In this document: positions 1 through 8,531 of the stretch, in pieces
Position numbering within the stretch: position 1 is the first letter of the stretch
Layout of the letters: every line of letters starts with the position of its first letter
Assembly (NCBI RefSeq): GCF_018130615.1
Contig: NZ_JAFCKB010000001.1
Coordinates: 372,001 to 436,000, forward strand
DNA from: Bradyrhizobium manausense
GTDB lineage: Bacteria; Pseudomonadota; Alphaproteobacteria; Rhizobiales; Xanthobacteraceae
DNA: 64,000 nucleotides
Direction: 5' to 3'
Translations under genes and position numbers: made by a program
The notes under the pieces: generated by a model
Told to the model about the DNA's origin: nothing
Databases searched by the model: none
The model's input: the letters and a program-made list of their open reading frames with translations, nothing else

Positions 1-1
1 G

Positions 2-301
2 ATCGCCGGCATCACCGGCGCAGCGGCGGCGGACGCGAATGCCGTCGGCGAAGCCGTCGCGCGCATCAAGCGGCATACCAAGTTGCCGATCTGCGTTGGC
101 TTTGGCATCCGCACGCCGGAGGCGGCGCGCGCGATTGCCGAGAAGGCGGATGGTTCGGTGGTCGGCACCGCGCTGGTCGATGCGCTCAAGAACAGCCTCG
201 ATGCCGACGGGCGCGCAACCGCCAAGACCGTTAACGCGGTGGCCGAGCTGACGGCGGCCCTGGCCCAGGGTGTCAAGGGCGCCAAACAAGCGGCCGAATA
301 G
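2..301 (+). CDS. trpA: tryptophan synthase alpha subunit, C-terminal part (5' end outside window)
   Basis: Open from the first bases of the window to a TAG at 299-301, so only about the last 99 residues are present. The segment reads ITGAAAA, then [14 protein letters not shown] and [11 protein letters not shown], which matches the last strands and phosphate-binding end of the TrpA TIM barrel (the glycine-rich GFGI and the GSA-like GTA segment). TrpA cleaves indole-3-glycerol phosphate to indole in the last step pair of tryptophan synthesis. accD and folC follow on the same strand; a trpA-accD-folC order is common in alphaproteobacteria. Truncated only by the window edge. Confidence 0.93.
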   Translation: MAGITGAAAADANAVGEAVARIKRHTKLPICVGFGIRTPEAARAIAEKADGSVVGTALVDALKNSLDADGRATAKTVNAVAELTAALAQGVKGAKQAAE

Positions 302-411
302 GTCATGATTCCGTTGCCAAGGCGGTCGACACGGCGGCTTGCCGGGCAGGGGCCCGGCCGCCATATAGTTCTTCAGGCGATCCCCTGCGGGTTCGCATAT
401 CGGAGCAAACC

Positions 412-1353
412 ATGAACTGGCTTACCAATGTGGTCCGGCCGAAGATCCGCAACATGCTGCGTCGGGAGACGCCGGAGAATTTGTGGATCAAGTGCCCGGA
501 TTCCGGACAGCTCGTGTTCTACAAGGACGTCGAGGCCAACCAGTTCGTCATCCCCGGCTCGAACTATCACATGCGCATGGGCGCGGTGGCACGGCTGAAG
601 TCGATCTTCGACAACGAGACCTGGTTCGACGTCGCCCTGCCCGACGTCACGCCCGATCCGCTGAAGTTTCGCGATGAGAAGAAATATGTCGACCGCATCA
701 AGGATGCGCGTGCGCGCACCAATCTGAACGACGCGATCAAGGTCGGTTACGGCAAGCTCGAAGGCGCCGGCGTCGTCGTCGCCGTGCAGGATTTCGATTT
801 CATGGGTGGCTCGCTCGGCATGGCTGCGGGTGAAGCCATCGTGCGCGGGCTCGAGCTCGCGGTCGAGAAGAAGTCGCCGTTCATCGTGTTTGCCGCCTCC
901 GGCGGTGCGCGCATGCAGGAAGGCATCTTGTCGCTGATGCAGATGCCGCGCACCACCGTCGCGGTGCAGATGCTGCGTGAGGCAAAGCAGCCCTATATCG
1001 TCGTGCTCACCAACCCGACCACCGGCGGCGTCACCGCGTCCTACGCGATGCTCGGCGACGTGCAGATCGCCGAGCCCGGCGCGCTGATCGGCTTTGCCGG
1101 CGCGCGCGTGATCGAGCAGACCATCCGTGAGAAATTGCCTGAAGGTTTCCAGCGCGCCGAATATCTGAAAGAGCACGGCATGGTCGACATGGTCGTGCAT
1201 CGCCACGAGTTGCGCCCGACCCTGGCGCGGCTCTGCCGCCTGCTGACCAAGGCACCGGCGCAGGAGAACGCGTCCAAGCCGACGCAGCCAGTCGTCAGCC
1301 CGGCGCAGATCGTCTCGGCCGCTGAGACCGCGCCGGCTGCGCCCCACGCGTGA
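412..1353 (+). CDS. accD: acetyl-CoA carboxylase carboxyltransferase subunit beta
   Basis: 313 residues, normal length for AccD, the biotin carboxyl-transferring subunit that works with AccA to make malonyl-CoA. The carboxyltransferase core is clear: [25 protein letters not shown] and [17 protein letters not shown] (oxyanion-forming glycines). The N-terminal zinc ribbon of E. coli AccD is eroded: around residue 28 the text is KCPDSGQ and later VIPGSNYHM, so three of four zinc cysteines are replaced. The last 40 residues are an Ala/Pro-rich tail. Start ATG at 412 is preceded by a GGAG-type ribosome binding site. The stop overlaps the GTG start of folC. Whether this form binds zinc is inferred to be no. 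Confidence 0.97.
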   Translation: MNWLTNVVRPKIRNMLRRETPENLWIKCPDSGQLVFYKDVEANQFVIPGSNYHMRMGAVARLKSIFDNETWFDVALPDVTPDPLKFRDEKKYVDRIKDARARTNLNDAIKVGYGKLEGAGVVVAVQDFDFMGGSLGMAAGEAIVRGLELAVEKKSPFIVFAASGGARMQEGILSLMQMPRTTVAVQMLREAKQPYIVVLTNPTTGGVTASYAMLGDVQIAEPGALIGFAGARVIEQTIREKLPEGFQRAEYLKEHGMVDMVVHRHELRPTLARLCRLLTKAPAQENASKPTQPVVSPAQIVSAAETAPAAPHA

Positions 1354-2693
1354 ACGCGTCTCCTGACAGCGCAAGGAAGCCGCTCGACGCATTGATCGGG
1401 CGGCTGTCGGCGCTGCATCAGAAGCGCATCGATCTCGGGCTCGAGCGCATGCACCGCCTGCTCGAACGGCTCGGTCACCCCGAACGCAAGCTGCCGCCGG
1501 TGATCCATGTCGCCGGCACCAATGGCAAGGGCTCGACGGTGGCCTATCTGCGCGCGACGCTGGAAGCAGCTGGCCTGCGCGTCCACGCCTACACCTCGCC
1601 CTATCTCGTCCGCATCAACGAATGCTTTCGTCTCGGCCGCGTCGGTGGCGGCGTGCTCGTCAGTGATGATGAATTGCGCGCGGCTCTGGAAGAAGTCGAG
1701 CGCGTCAATGCGGGCGAGCCTGCGACTGTGTTCGAGCTCAAGACTGCCGCCGCGTTCCTGTTGTTCGCGCAAAATCCTGCCGATGCGGTGTTGCTCGAAG
1801 TCGGCCTCGGCGGCCGGCTCGATTCGACCAATGTGGTCGATGCGCCCGCGGCCTGCGTGATCGCGCCTGTCAGCATGGATCACACGGATTTCCTCGGCGA
1901 TACCCTGGCGTCGATTGCGGGCGAGAAGGCCGCGATCATCAAGCACGGCGTGCCCGTGATTTGCGCCGAGCAGACCCCGGACGCGATGGCTGTGATCGAA
2001 GCGCAGGCCAAGCGCATGCGCGCGCCGCTGTTTGCCGCGAATGAAAGCTGGCACGTCAATGTCGAGCATGGGCGCCTGGTCTATTCCGACGAGCGCGGCC
2101 TGATGGATCTCGCGGCGCCGCGCCTGTTCGGCCGTCATCAGTTCGACAATGCCGGCCTTGCGATTGCGACATTGCGCGCGATTTCGACGTTCAGGGTCAG
2201 CCAGGCGGCGTTCGAGGCCGGCATCGTCGGCGCCGAATGGCCGGCGCGGATGCAGCGTCTCACCTCGGGCGAACTGCTCGCCCTCGGGCCGCAGGGCTCT
2301 GAGATCTGGCTCGACGGCGGCCACAATGCCGAAGGCGGCCGCGTTGCAGCCGCCGCGCTCGGCGATCTCGAAGAACGCGTGTCGCGGCCGCTGGTCGTGA
2401 TTGCGGGCATGATGGCCAACAAGGACGCAAAAGCGTTTCTCGCCAATTTCGCGGGTCTCACCCGCCACATCATCGCGGTGCCGATCCCGGACACCGAGAA
2501 TGCGATGCCGGTGGATCGCCTTGCGGATGCCGTCCGCAGCCTCGGCATGCGCGTCGAGATCGCCCCCGGCGTCGAGGCTGCGCTGCGGGCTTTGTCGCGG
2601 CTCGCCTACGAAGTGCCGCCGCGCATCCTGATCACCGGCTCGCTTTATCTCTCTGGCCACGTGCTGGGGCTCAACGGCACGCCTCCTGCATAG
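1350..2693 (+). CDS. folC: bifunctional folylpolyglutamate synthase/dihydrofolate synthase
   Basis: 447 residues. FolC adds glutamate to dihydropteroate and then to folates, using ATP. The P-loop [10 protein letters not shown] lies at residues 53-62, followed by [13 protein letters not shown] (omega-loop region) and [17 protein letters not shown], all Mur-ligase superfamily signatures; the C-terminal domain carries [12 protein letters not shown]. The start is a GTG at 1350 that overlaps the accD stop (GTGA), which implies translational coupling with accD. No alternative ATG before the P-loop fits the family length better. Confidence 0.96.
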   Translation: MNASPDSARKPLDALIGRLSALHQKRIDLGLERMHRLLERLGHPERKLPPVIHVAGTNGKGSTVAYLRATLEAAGLRVHAYTSPYLVRINECFRLGRVGGGVLVSDDELRAALEEVERVNAGEPATVFELKTAAAFLLFAQNPADAVLLEVGLGGRLDSTNVVDAPAACVIAPVSMDHTDFLGDTLASIAGEKAAIIKHGVPVICAEQTPDAMAVIEAQAKRMRAPLFAANESWHVNVEHGRLVYSDERGLMDLAAPRLFGRHQFDNAGLAIATLRAISTFRVSQAAFEAGIVGAEWPARMQRLTSGELLALGPQGSEIWLDGGHNAEGGRVAAAALGDLEERVSRPLVVIAGMMANKDAKAFLANFAGLTRHIIAVPIPDTENAMPVDRLADAVRSLGMRVEIAPGVEAALRALSRLAYEVPPRILITGSLYLSGHVLGLNGTPPA

Positions 2694-2699
2694 GCGGTC

Positions 2700-2860
2700 T
2701 CGTGTCCCGGACGCGGTGCAGCGTGCAACGCTGCTCCGCAGAGCCGGGACCCAGAATGCCGCAACATGGGCCCCGGCTCGGCGGCGCACCACCATAGCGC
2801 GTCGAAGACGCGCGTAAGCGCGCTTATGGTGCTGCGCCGCGTTCCGGGCACGGGAGTGAG
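2700..2860. repeat. intergenic palindromic repeat (folC-phosphoesterase gap)
   Basis: The gap holds two dyads. GTCCCGG near 2704 is mirrored by CCGGGAC around 2745. A longer pair follows: CGGCGCACCACCATAGCGCG is mirrored by CGCGCTTATGGTGCTGCGCC before the next gene. This looks like the REP-like palindromic filler common in Bradyrhizobium intergenic DNA. It ends about 10 bp before the phosphoesterase start. Function unknown. Confidence 0.6.
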
Positions 2861-2867
2861 GATAACG

Positions 2868-3608
2868 ATGCGTTTTGCCGCGATTGCCGACGTCCACGGA
2901 AACTATCTCGCGCTGGAGGCCGTGCTGGCCGATATTCGTGCACAAGGCATCACTGACATCGTCAATCTCGGCGACATGCTGAGCGGCCCGCTCGATGCAC
3001 GGCGCACCATCGACATCCTGATGCCGCTCGACGCCGTGCACGTACTCGGCAACCACGACCGTTATCTGCTCGATCGTCCCCCGGAGAAGATGGGCTCGTG
3101 GGACCGTCCCGCGCATGCGCAGCTCAATGCCGCGCAACTCGACTGGCTCCGCGCGCAGCCGATGACCCGCGTGTTTCGGGAGCAGGTCTTTCTCTGTCAC
3201 GCAACGCCTGAGGATGACGAAATCTATTGGCTCGACACTGTGCATCCTGACGGCACGGTCGCCCTGTCGCCGCTCGATCGCATCGAGCAGTTCGCGCAAG
3301 GCATCACGCAATCCCTGATCCTCTGCGCCCACACGCACCTTGCGCGTGCCGTGCGGCTTCGCGACGGCCGGCTGATCGTCAATCCCGGCAGCGTCGGCAG
3401 CCCCGGCTATCGCGATGTGCATCCATTCCCGCATCTGGTCGAGGCCGGCACGCCGCACTCGCGTTACGCGATCCTCGAGCTCTCTGACGCTGCCTGGCAG
3501 GTCACGTTTCGTCAGATCGCCTACGACCATGAAACGATGGCCGCGCTCGCGCGCCGCAACAATCAGCCGGAGCTTGCGAACGCGCTGGCGACGGGGTGGA
3601 TCAAGTAG
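2868..3608 (+). CDS. metallophosphoesterase, YfcE/MJ0936-like
   Basis: 246 residues from the ATG at 2868 (MRFAAIADVHGNYLALEAVL). An upstream in-frame start would run through the intergenic palindrome and is not preferred. Calcineurin-like metallophosphoesterase motifs are in order: DVHGN (residues 8-12), NLGDMLSG (GD at 35-36), GNHDR (61-65), a CHATPEDD loop and CAHTHL near the C terminus, then VNPGSVGSPGYRD. These are the dinuclear metal ligands. The substrate cannot be told from sequence; phosphodiesterase or phosphatase activity is inferred from the family. It stands alone between folC and the SRPBCC/MarR pair. Confidence 0.88.
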   Translation: MRFAAIADVHGNYLALEAVLADIRAQGITDIVNLGDMLSGPLDARRTIDILMPLDAVHVLGNHDRYLLDRPPEKMGSWDRPAHAQLNAAQLDWLRAQPMTRVFREQVFLCHATPEDDEIYWLDTVHPDGTVALSPLDRIEQFAQGITQSLILCAHTHLARAVRLRDGRLIVNPGSVGSPGYRDVHPFPHLVEAGTPHSRYAILELSDAAWQVTFRQIAYDHETMAALARRNNQPELANALATGWIK

Positions 3609-3631
3609 ACGGCTCCCTCAAGGCTGCGGGC

Positions 3632-3670
3632 TTGACATTATAGTATGCGCGCTTATTATAAGCGTGCATA
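3632..3670 (+). promoter_or_regulatory. promoter with 12-bp palindromic operator for the SRPBCC-marR pair
   Basis: A TTGACA -35 box at 3632-3637 is followed by an AT-rich -10 candidate around 3655-3662. TATGCGCGCTTA (3644-3655) and TAAGCGTGCATA (3659-3670) form an inverted repeat with 11 of 12 pairs and a 3-bp centre, sitting on the spacer and -10. This is where a dimeric winged-helix repressor such as the downstream MarR protein would block transcription. The link to that regulator is inference. Confidence 0.72.
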
Positions 3671-3689
3671 TTAAATGGGAGGTCATGCC

Positions 3690-4115
3690 ATGAGCGACGA
3701 AAACAGCTGGCGAAGCGAATACGCGATCGAGACGTCGGCAGCCGCAGAGACGATCTGGAGCATCTTTCGCGACGTCCCAGCCTGGAAGAACTGGAACGCG
3801 GGCATCGAGCAGATCGACATCGACGGGCCGTTCGAGACCGGCACCTGGTTCACCATGAAGCCTCCCGGCGAGGAGGCGCTGCGCTCGCAACTGGTCGACG
3901 TGCGCGAGAACGTCTGCTTCGTCGACGAAACACGGGTCGGCGACCTCGCCATTTTCGTCACCCATCGCATCGAGCCGCTTGGACCCGCACGGACCCGCAT
4001 TGTCTACGCCGTCGATGCCCGTGGGCCGCAGGCCGCCGAGATTGGCCCTGCGGTTTCCGCCGATTTCCCCGAGGTGCTCGCGAGCCTGTCCAAACTGGCC
4101 GAGGGGACCCGATGA
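3690..4115 (+). CDS. SRPBCC (START-like) domain protein
   Basis: 141 residues from ATG 3690, which has a GGGAGG ribosome binding site at 3677-3682. An in-frame ATG at 3675 overlaps that site and is therefore rejected. The text SAAAETIWSIFRDVPAWKNWNAGIE is the classic first helix and strand of a polyketide cyclase/SRPBCC fold, a hydrophobic-ligand-binding cup, followed by alternating strands and a C-terminal helix. The stop overlaps the start of the MarR gene (ATGA), so the two form one operon under the palindromic operator. The ligand is unknown. Pairing with a repressor suggests a response to a small hydrophobic compound, as inference. Confidence 0.82.
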   Translation: MSDENSWRSEYAIETSAAAETIWSIFRDVPAWKNWNAGIEQIDIDGPFETGTWFTMKPPGEEALRSQLVDVRENVCFVDETRVGDLAIFVTHRIEPLGPARTRIVYAVDARGPQAAEIGPAVSADFPEVLASLSKLAEGTR

Positions 4116-4579
4116 CGAAGCCGCCGCTCCCGACCCGTCTGTCCGGCCCCGCCGAAAGCCCGGGCTTCCTGCTCTGGAAGATATCGAACGCTTGGCAACG
4201 CCGGTTGCGGGTGGCGCTTCAGCCTTACGAGATCACCCATTCCCAATTCGTGCTGTTGGCGACCGCGACCTGGTTCGGCGCCGAGGAAACGCTGACCCAG
4301 GCGCGGCTGTCCCAGCTCAGCGGCATCGATCCGATGACCACGTCCCAGGTGTTGCGCGCGCTGGAAGCAGCAGGGTTGATCGAGCGGATCGATCATCCCC
4401 AGGATCCGCGCGCCAAGGCGATCACCGTCACCAAGGCAGGGCGCGATCTTGCCCGAAAAGCCGTCGTGGCGGTTGAAGACGCCGATGCAGCGTTCTTTGA
4501 GCCGCTGGCCTCCGACACCAAGCGGCTGGTCGCGATGTTTCAGGCGCTCGTCGCAGGCCATGAGGTCGACCCAAAATAA
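4112..4579 (+). CDS. MarR-family transcriptional regulator
   Basis: 155 residues. Winged helix-turn-helix of the MarR family: an N-terminal dimer helix, then LTQARLSQLSGIDPMTTSQVLRALEAAGLI (helix-turn-helix) and ERIDHPQDPRAKAITVTKAG (wing), where DPRAK is the family's DxRxK wing motif. It overlaps the SRPBCC gene by ATGA. It probably represses its own operon at the 12-bp inverted repeat at 3644-3670. The effector is unknown. Confidence 0.9.
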   Translation: MTKPPLPTRLSGPAESPGFLLWKISNAWQRRLRVALQPYEITHSQFVLLATATWFGAEETLTQARLSQLSGIDPMTTSQVLRALEAAGLIERIDHPQDPRAKAITVTKAGRDLARKAVVAVEDADAAFFEPLASDTKRLVAMFQALVAGHEVDPK

Positions 4580-4604
4580 AACGGCCGGCGAAAGGCCGGC
4601 CGTT
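4580..4604 (-). terminator. intrinsic terminator of trxA, shared gap with marR
   Basis: Perfect stem: ACGGCCGGC at 4581-4589 pairs with GCCGGCCGT at 4595-4603, extended by one A-T pair. Read on the minus strand it is followed by TTTTATTTTG, so it is a good rho-independent terminator for trxA. On the plus strand the T-run is lacking, but the stem may still help end the marR transcript. Confidence 0.85.
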
Positions 4605-4633
4605 GCAGAAGTCTCAGTTGGTTGCGACGTGGA

Positions 4634-4954
4634 TCAGACCGCGGAGGTGATCCACTGCTGCAGCTTCGCCTTCGGCGCGGCGCCGACCTGACGGGAGGCC
4701 ATCTCGCCGCCCTTGAAGATCATCAGGGTCGGGATCGACATCACGCCGTATTTCGACGCGGTCTTCGGGCTCTCGTCGACGTTGAGCTTCACGATCTTGA
4801 CCTTGTCGCCCATCGCGCCGGCGATCTCGTCAAGCGCGGGAGCGATCATGCGGCAGGGGCCGCACCATTCGGCCCAGAAATCGACGACCACGGGGCCGTT
4901 CGCCTTGAGCACTTCGGCTTCGAAATCGGCGTCGGAAACCTTGCTAACGGCCAT
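4634..4954 (-). CDS. trxA: thioredoxin
   Basis: 106 residues, typical for cytosolic thioredoxin 1. Active site WCGPC at residues 30-34 and the cis-proline segment [12 protein letters not shown] are intact. It reduces protein disulfides with electrons from thioredoxin reductase. It is the last gene of the addB-addA-trxA series, 67 bp downstream of addA, and ends at a clear terminator. Confidence 0.98.
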   Translation of the reverse strand: MAVSKVSDADFEAEVLKANGPVVVDFWAEWCGPCRMIAPALDEIAGAMGDKVKIVKLNVDESPKTASKYGVMSIPTLMIFKGGEMASRQVGAAPKAKLQQWITSAV

Positions 4955-5021
4955 TGCAGTACCTCACTCGGTTGAAAGAATCGGCGCGCATGGGAATCGC
5001 GCCCGGGATCATGCGGTCAAC

Positions 5022-8000
5022 CTATGAACGGCCCCTTGCCGGGTCAAGGACGCTCACGCCGACATGAAGGGATGCCAGCGCCGCGTCCAGCGCGGGGGCT
5101 GAAATCTCCATATATTCAAGGGCCTCGGTCCAGAGCAGGACGGCCCGGATGGGCTTTTGGGGATAAAGCCGCGATAGCACGGCCCGGTACAGCGCGAGCT
5201 GCCGGACATAGGCGGCAGGCGCCTCCGCCGCGCTTTTGGGCGCCACCTGGTTGGTCTTGAAATCGACGATCAAAACCTCGTCCGGGCGAACGACCAGCCG
5301 GTCGATCTGCCCCGACACCAGCGCCGGTGGCCGCCCCGGCCGGTCGAGCTTGCCGGCGATGGCGACCTCCGCCCGGCTGCCCGCGGCAAACACGGCTGCA
5401 AAGCGTGGCTCGGCGATCAGGGCGAGCACTTTGTCGGCGAGCGCAACGCGGTCGGCCTCGGCCCAGTCCGCGGCGTTGCGGGTCATGAAGCCCAGCGCAG
5501 CCTCGCGCCGGCGCTCGGCGGCGATGTCGGGCAGCGATTGCAGGAGGCGGTGCACCAGCGTGCCTCGTTGCAGCGCCAGCGCGCGCAACTGCACCGATTC
5601 GCCGGTCCGGACCACGCGGCCTTCCTCGGCGGCCTGGCCTGATGGGCGCACCGGATCGTCGTCGATGGTCTCGCGCGGCGCCGGTGTCCGCAGCCAGTCC
5701 GGCAGCGCGATCGTCTGGTCGACCGTCGTCGCGGGCGTGCCGAGCGCCGTGACATCCTGAGGTCGCGCGAAGCGGGTCACCTTGCCGAGCGCTGTCTCGA
5801 TCGTCTCCTTCTCCAGCCCCGAGCCGGTGAGCCCAGTGTCGATGAGATCGTACCAGCTCAGCTTGCGGACCGTCCTCATGTTGCCGGGCATGCAGCCGCC
5901 GACGATCAGCCGGTCGGCCGCGCGCGTCATCGCGACATAGAGCAGGCGGCGATATTCGTCCTCGGTCTCCTCGAGCATCGCCTTGCGCGCCTCGGCGACA
6001 GGTTTGGGATCGTCCGCCTTGCGCCCGGCCCAGACCACGATCTCGCCGCCATTGCCGCGCGGGACGTGGATCAGCCGAACCCGCTGCGAGTCTGCGGGCG
6101 ACGATGTGGTGTCGACCATGAACACGACCGAGGCCTCCAGTCCCTTGGCGCCGTGCACCGTCATCACCCGCACCTCGTCACGCGTGATCTCCATGTCGCG
6201 CTTCACCTCGGTGTCGGCCGAGCGCAGCCAGGCCATGAAGCCTTGCAGCGAGGCGGGTGCCTTGCGCTCGCAGTTCAGTGCCAGCTCCAGGAATTCGTCG
6301 AGCGCGTCATTGGCCTCATGGCCGAGCCGGCGCAGGATCCGCGCGCGGCCGCCATCGCCGCCAAGCAGCCAGGCATAGAAGGCAAACGGCGTTTCGTCGC
6401 GCGCGCGCATCTCGCAGGCTTCGAGGCGCCGCAATACGGTTGCGAATTTCTCGCTTCCAGCGGCGTGCTCGCCGAGCGCGCAGCGCAGCGATGCCTTGCG
6501 GTCGTGAGCGATCCTGAACAGATCATCGTCATCGAGACCGAACAGCGGGCTCTTCAGCGCCACCGCCAGCGCGAGGTCGTCCTGCGGCAGCAGCAGTGCG
6601 TCGGCAAGATTCATCAGATCGATGATCGCGATGTGCTCGGTCAGTTTGAGCCGGTCGGCGCCGGCGACGGGAACATTGGCGTGCTTCAGCGCCTGGATCA
6701 CGGCATCGAACGCGTTACCGCGCCGGCGCACCAGGATCAGCATGTCGCCGTAGCGTAGCGGCCGTCGCTCGCCTTCGTGCCCGGTCAGCGTGCCGCTTTC
6801 GACCAGCCGCTTGATCTCGACCTGGATACGGCGCGCAAGCTTCACCTCCGGGCTGGTCGTGGCGACGCCGTCGAACGGTGCGCGCCAGCCTTCGATCTCC
6901 TGCCGGTCGTCGGCCTCCGCGAGATCCCACAGCTCGATCACACTCGGGCCGGCATCGGCCAGTGCATTGTGCAGGGGATGACCGATCTCGACCGAATGGA
7001 TGCTCTTGTAGATCGCGGGTTCGCGGAACACGTGGTCGACCGAGTGCAGGATCGCCGCGCCCGAGCGGAACGAATAGGTGAAGGCGACCGGATCGAACTT
7101 CAGCCCGGCCGCGGTGAATTTGCGATGCAGCTCGCGGCGGCGTGCGTCGAACTCGTGCGGGGCAGCACCCTGGAACGAGAAGATCGACTGCTTCTCGTCG
7201 CCGACCGCGAACACGGTGCGGTTCAGGCCTTCGCGCGCGCCTTCTCCGGCCGTGAATTCCGAGATGATGTGCGCGACGATGTCCCATTGCCGCGGGCTGG
7301 TGTCCTGGGCCTCGTCGATCAGCACGTGATCGACACCGCGGTCGAGCTTGTAGTGCACCCAGCCCGAGGAGATGCGGTCGAGCATCGCCAGCGTCTTGTC
7401 GATGAGGTCGTCGTAATCGAGCAGTCCGCGCTCCTGCTTCTCGCGGCGGTAGTTTGCCGCCGCCGCAGTCGCGATATGCAGAAGCGCCGCGGTGCGGTCA
7501 CGCATGGTGACCGCGCGGCGCTTCTCGACCAGTCCGCTGATGCGCTGCACCTCGTTCTCGAACAGGCGGGCGACGGACGGATTGTGCTCGCCAAATTTCT
7601 TGGTCAGCACCGCCTTGCGCGGCAGCTTTTCGTCGGTGAGGAAGACCGACAGATAAGCATCGACCTGTGCGGCGCCGGAAAACACCTTTGCCTCGCGAAG
7701 GCGGCTTGCCTGGTCGTTGTCGGACTTGCTGCCATCCTCCAGCGCAAAGGCGATGTCGTCCCAGCGCGAGCGCGGCAGGTATGGGCCATCGAGAATCTCC
7801 GTCTCGACATCCTCGATGCGATCGCTTGCGTCCACGCCCAGCGCCGCCGCCATTTGTGCAGCGGCGGTCTCGGCATTGCCGGCCTCATCGGTCCAGGCCA
7901 TAAAATGGTCGCGGCTCAGGCAGGCCTCGCGCACGACCTCCTTGAAGGTGACGTCGGCGGCGCTCGCCATCGCGGTCAGCAGCGCGCAGCCGGTGACGCT

Positions 8001-8531
8001 GTCAGGATCGCGCGCAGCCTCCAGCAACACCTTCAGGTTGGCGCGCTCCATCATGTCGTTCTGGTCGCGGTCGTCCATGACGGCGAAGCGTGCGGGCACA
8101 TTGGCCTCGAACGGAAACTGCTGGAGCAGGCGGGTGCAGAGCGCGTGGATGGTCTGCACCTTCAATCCGCCCGGCGTTTCCAGCGCACAGGCGAACAGCT
8201 TTCGCGCTTCGCGTCGCAATTTTCGATCGGGATGCGGGATGCCGACGGCGCGGATCGCCGCATCGAGTCCCGTATCGTCCAGCGTCACCCAATGGCCAAG
8301 CGTGGTGAACACGCGCTCGGCCATGTTGGCGGCGGCGGCCTTGGTGAAGGTGATGCAGAGGATCTTCTCCGGCGGCACACCCGAGAGCAGCAGGCGGATC
8401 ACGCGCTGCACCAGCACATGCGTCTTGCCTGAGCCGGCATTGGCCGACACGAAAGCCGAGGCGGTCGGGTCCGACGCACGCGCCTGCCGTGCGCGCACTT
8501 CATCAGGAATCGGGCGGGGCGCCTTCACCAT
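5022..8531 (-). CDS. addA: AddA helicase-nuclease, double-strand break repair
   Basis: 1169 residues from the ATG at 8531, which overlaps the addB stop (ATGGTGA); a longer in-frame start would lie deeper inside addB. UvrD/Rep superfamily 1 helicase: Walker A NAGSGKTH at residues 31-38, Walker B LIDEAQDTSPRQWD, motif V/VI regions VMTVHGAKGLEASVV and YVAMTRAADRLIV. The C-terminal RecB-type nuclease carries VDFKTNQ. With AddB it processes double-strand ends for RecA loading, replacing RecBCD in alphaproteobacteria. Confidence 0.96.
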   Translation of the reverse strand: MVKAPRPIPDEVRARQARASDPTASAFVSANAGSGKTHVLVQRVIRLLLSGVPPEKILCITFTKAAAANMAERVFTTLGHWVTLDDTGLDAAIRAVGIPHPDRKLRREARKLFACALETPGGLKVQTIHALCTRLLQQFPFEANVPARFAVMDDRDQNDMMERANLKVLLEAARDPDSVTGCALLTAMASAADVTFKEVVREACLSRDHFMAWTDEAGNAETAAAQMAAALGVDASDRIEDVETEILDGPYLPRSRWDDIAFALEDGSKSDNDQASRLREAKVFSGAAQVDAYLSVFLTDEKLPRKAVLTKKFGEHNPSVARLFENEVQRISGLVEKRRAVTMRDRTAALLHIATAAAANYRREKQERGLLDYDDLIDKTLAMLDRISSGWVHYKLDRGVDHVLIDEAQDTSPRQWDIVAHIISEFTAGEGAREGLNRTVFAVGDEKQSIFSFQGAAPHEFDARRRELHRKFTAAGLKFDPVAFTYSFRSGAAILHSVDHVFREPAIYKSIHSVEIGHPLHNALADAGPSVIELWDLAEADDRQEIEGWRAPFDGVATTSPEVKLARRIQVEIKRLVESGTLTGHEGERRPLRYGDMLILVRRRGNAFDAVIQALKHANVPVAGADRLKLTEHIAIIDLMNLADALLLPQDDLALAVALKSPLFGLDDDDLFRIAHDRKASLRCALGEHAAGSEKFATVLRRLEACEMRARDETPFAFYAWLLGGDGGRARILRRLGHEANDALDEFLELALNCERKAPASLQGFMAWLRSADTEVKRDMEITRDEVRVMTVHGAKGLEASVVFMVDTTSSPADSQRVRLIHVPRGNGGEIVVWAGRKADDPKPVAEARKAMLEETEDEYRRLLYVAMTRAADRLIVGGCMPGNMRTVRKLSWYDLIDTGLTGSGLEKETIETALGKVTRFARPQDVTALGTPATTVDQTIALPDWLRTPAPRETIDDDPVRPSGQAAEEGRVVRTGESVQLRALALQRGTLVHRLLQSLPDIAAERRREAALGFMTRNAADWAEADRVALADKVLALIAEPRFAAVFAAGSRAEVAIAGKLDRPGRPPALVSGQIDRLVVRPDEVLIVDFKTNQVAPKSAAEAPAAYVRQLALYRAVLSRLYPQKPIRAVLLWTEALEYMEISAPALDAALASLHVGVSVLDPARGRS

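Noticed and set aside
1041-3530. 829-codon open frame on the minus strand over accD, folC and the phosphoesterase
   Set aside because: It mirrors three well-supported plus-strand genes; the protein is Arg/Ala/Asp/His-rich without any family motif, as expected for the antisense of GC-rich coding DNA.
3675-3689. Upstream ATG for the SRPBCC gene
   Set aside because: It overlaps the GGGAGG ribosome binding site of the ATG at 3690.
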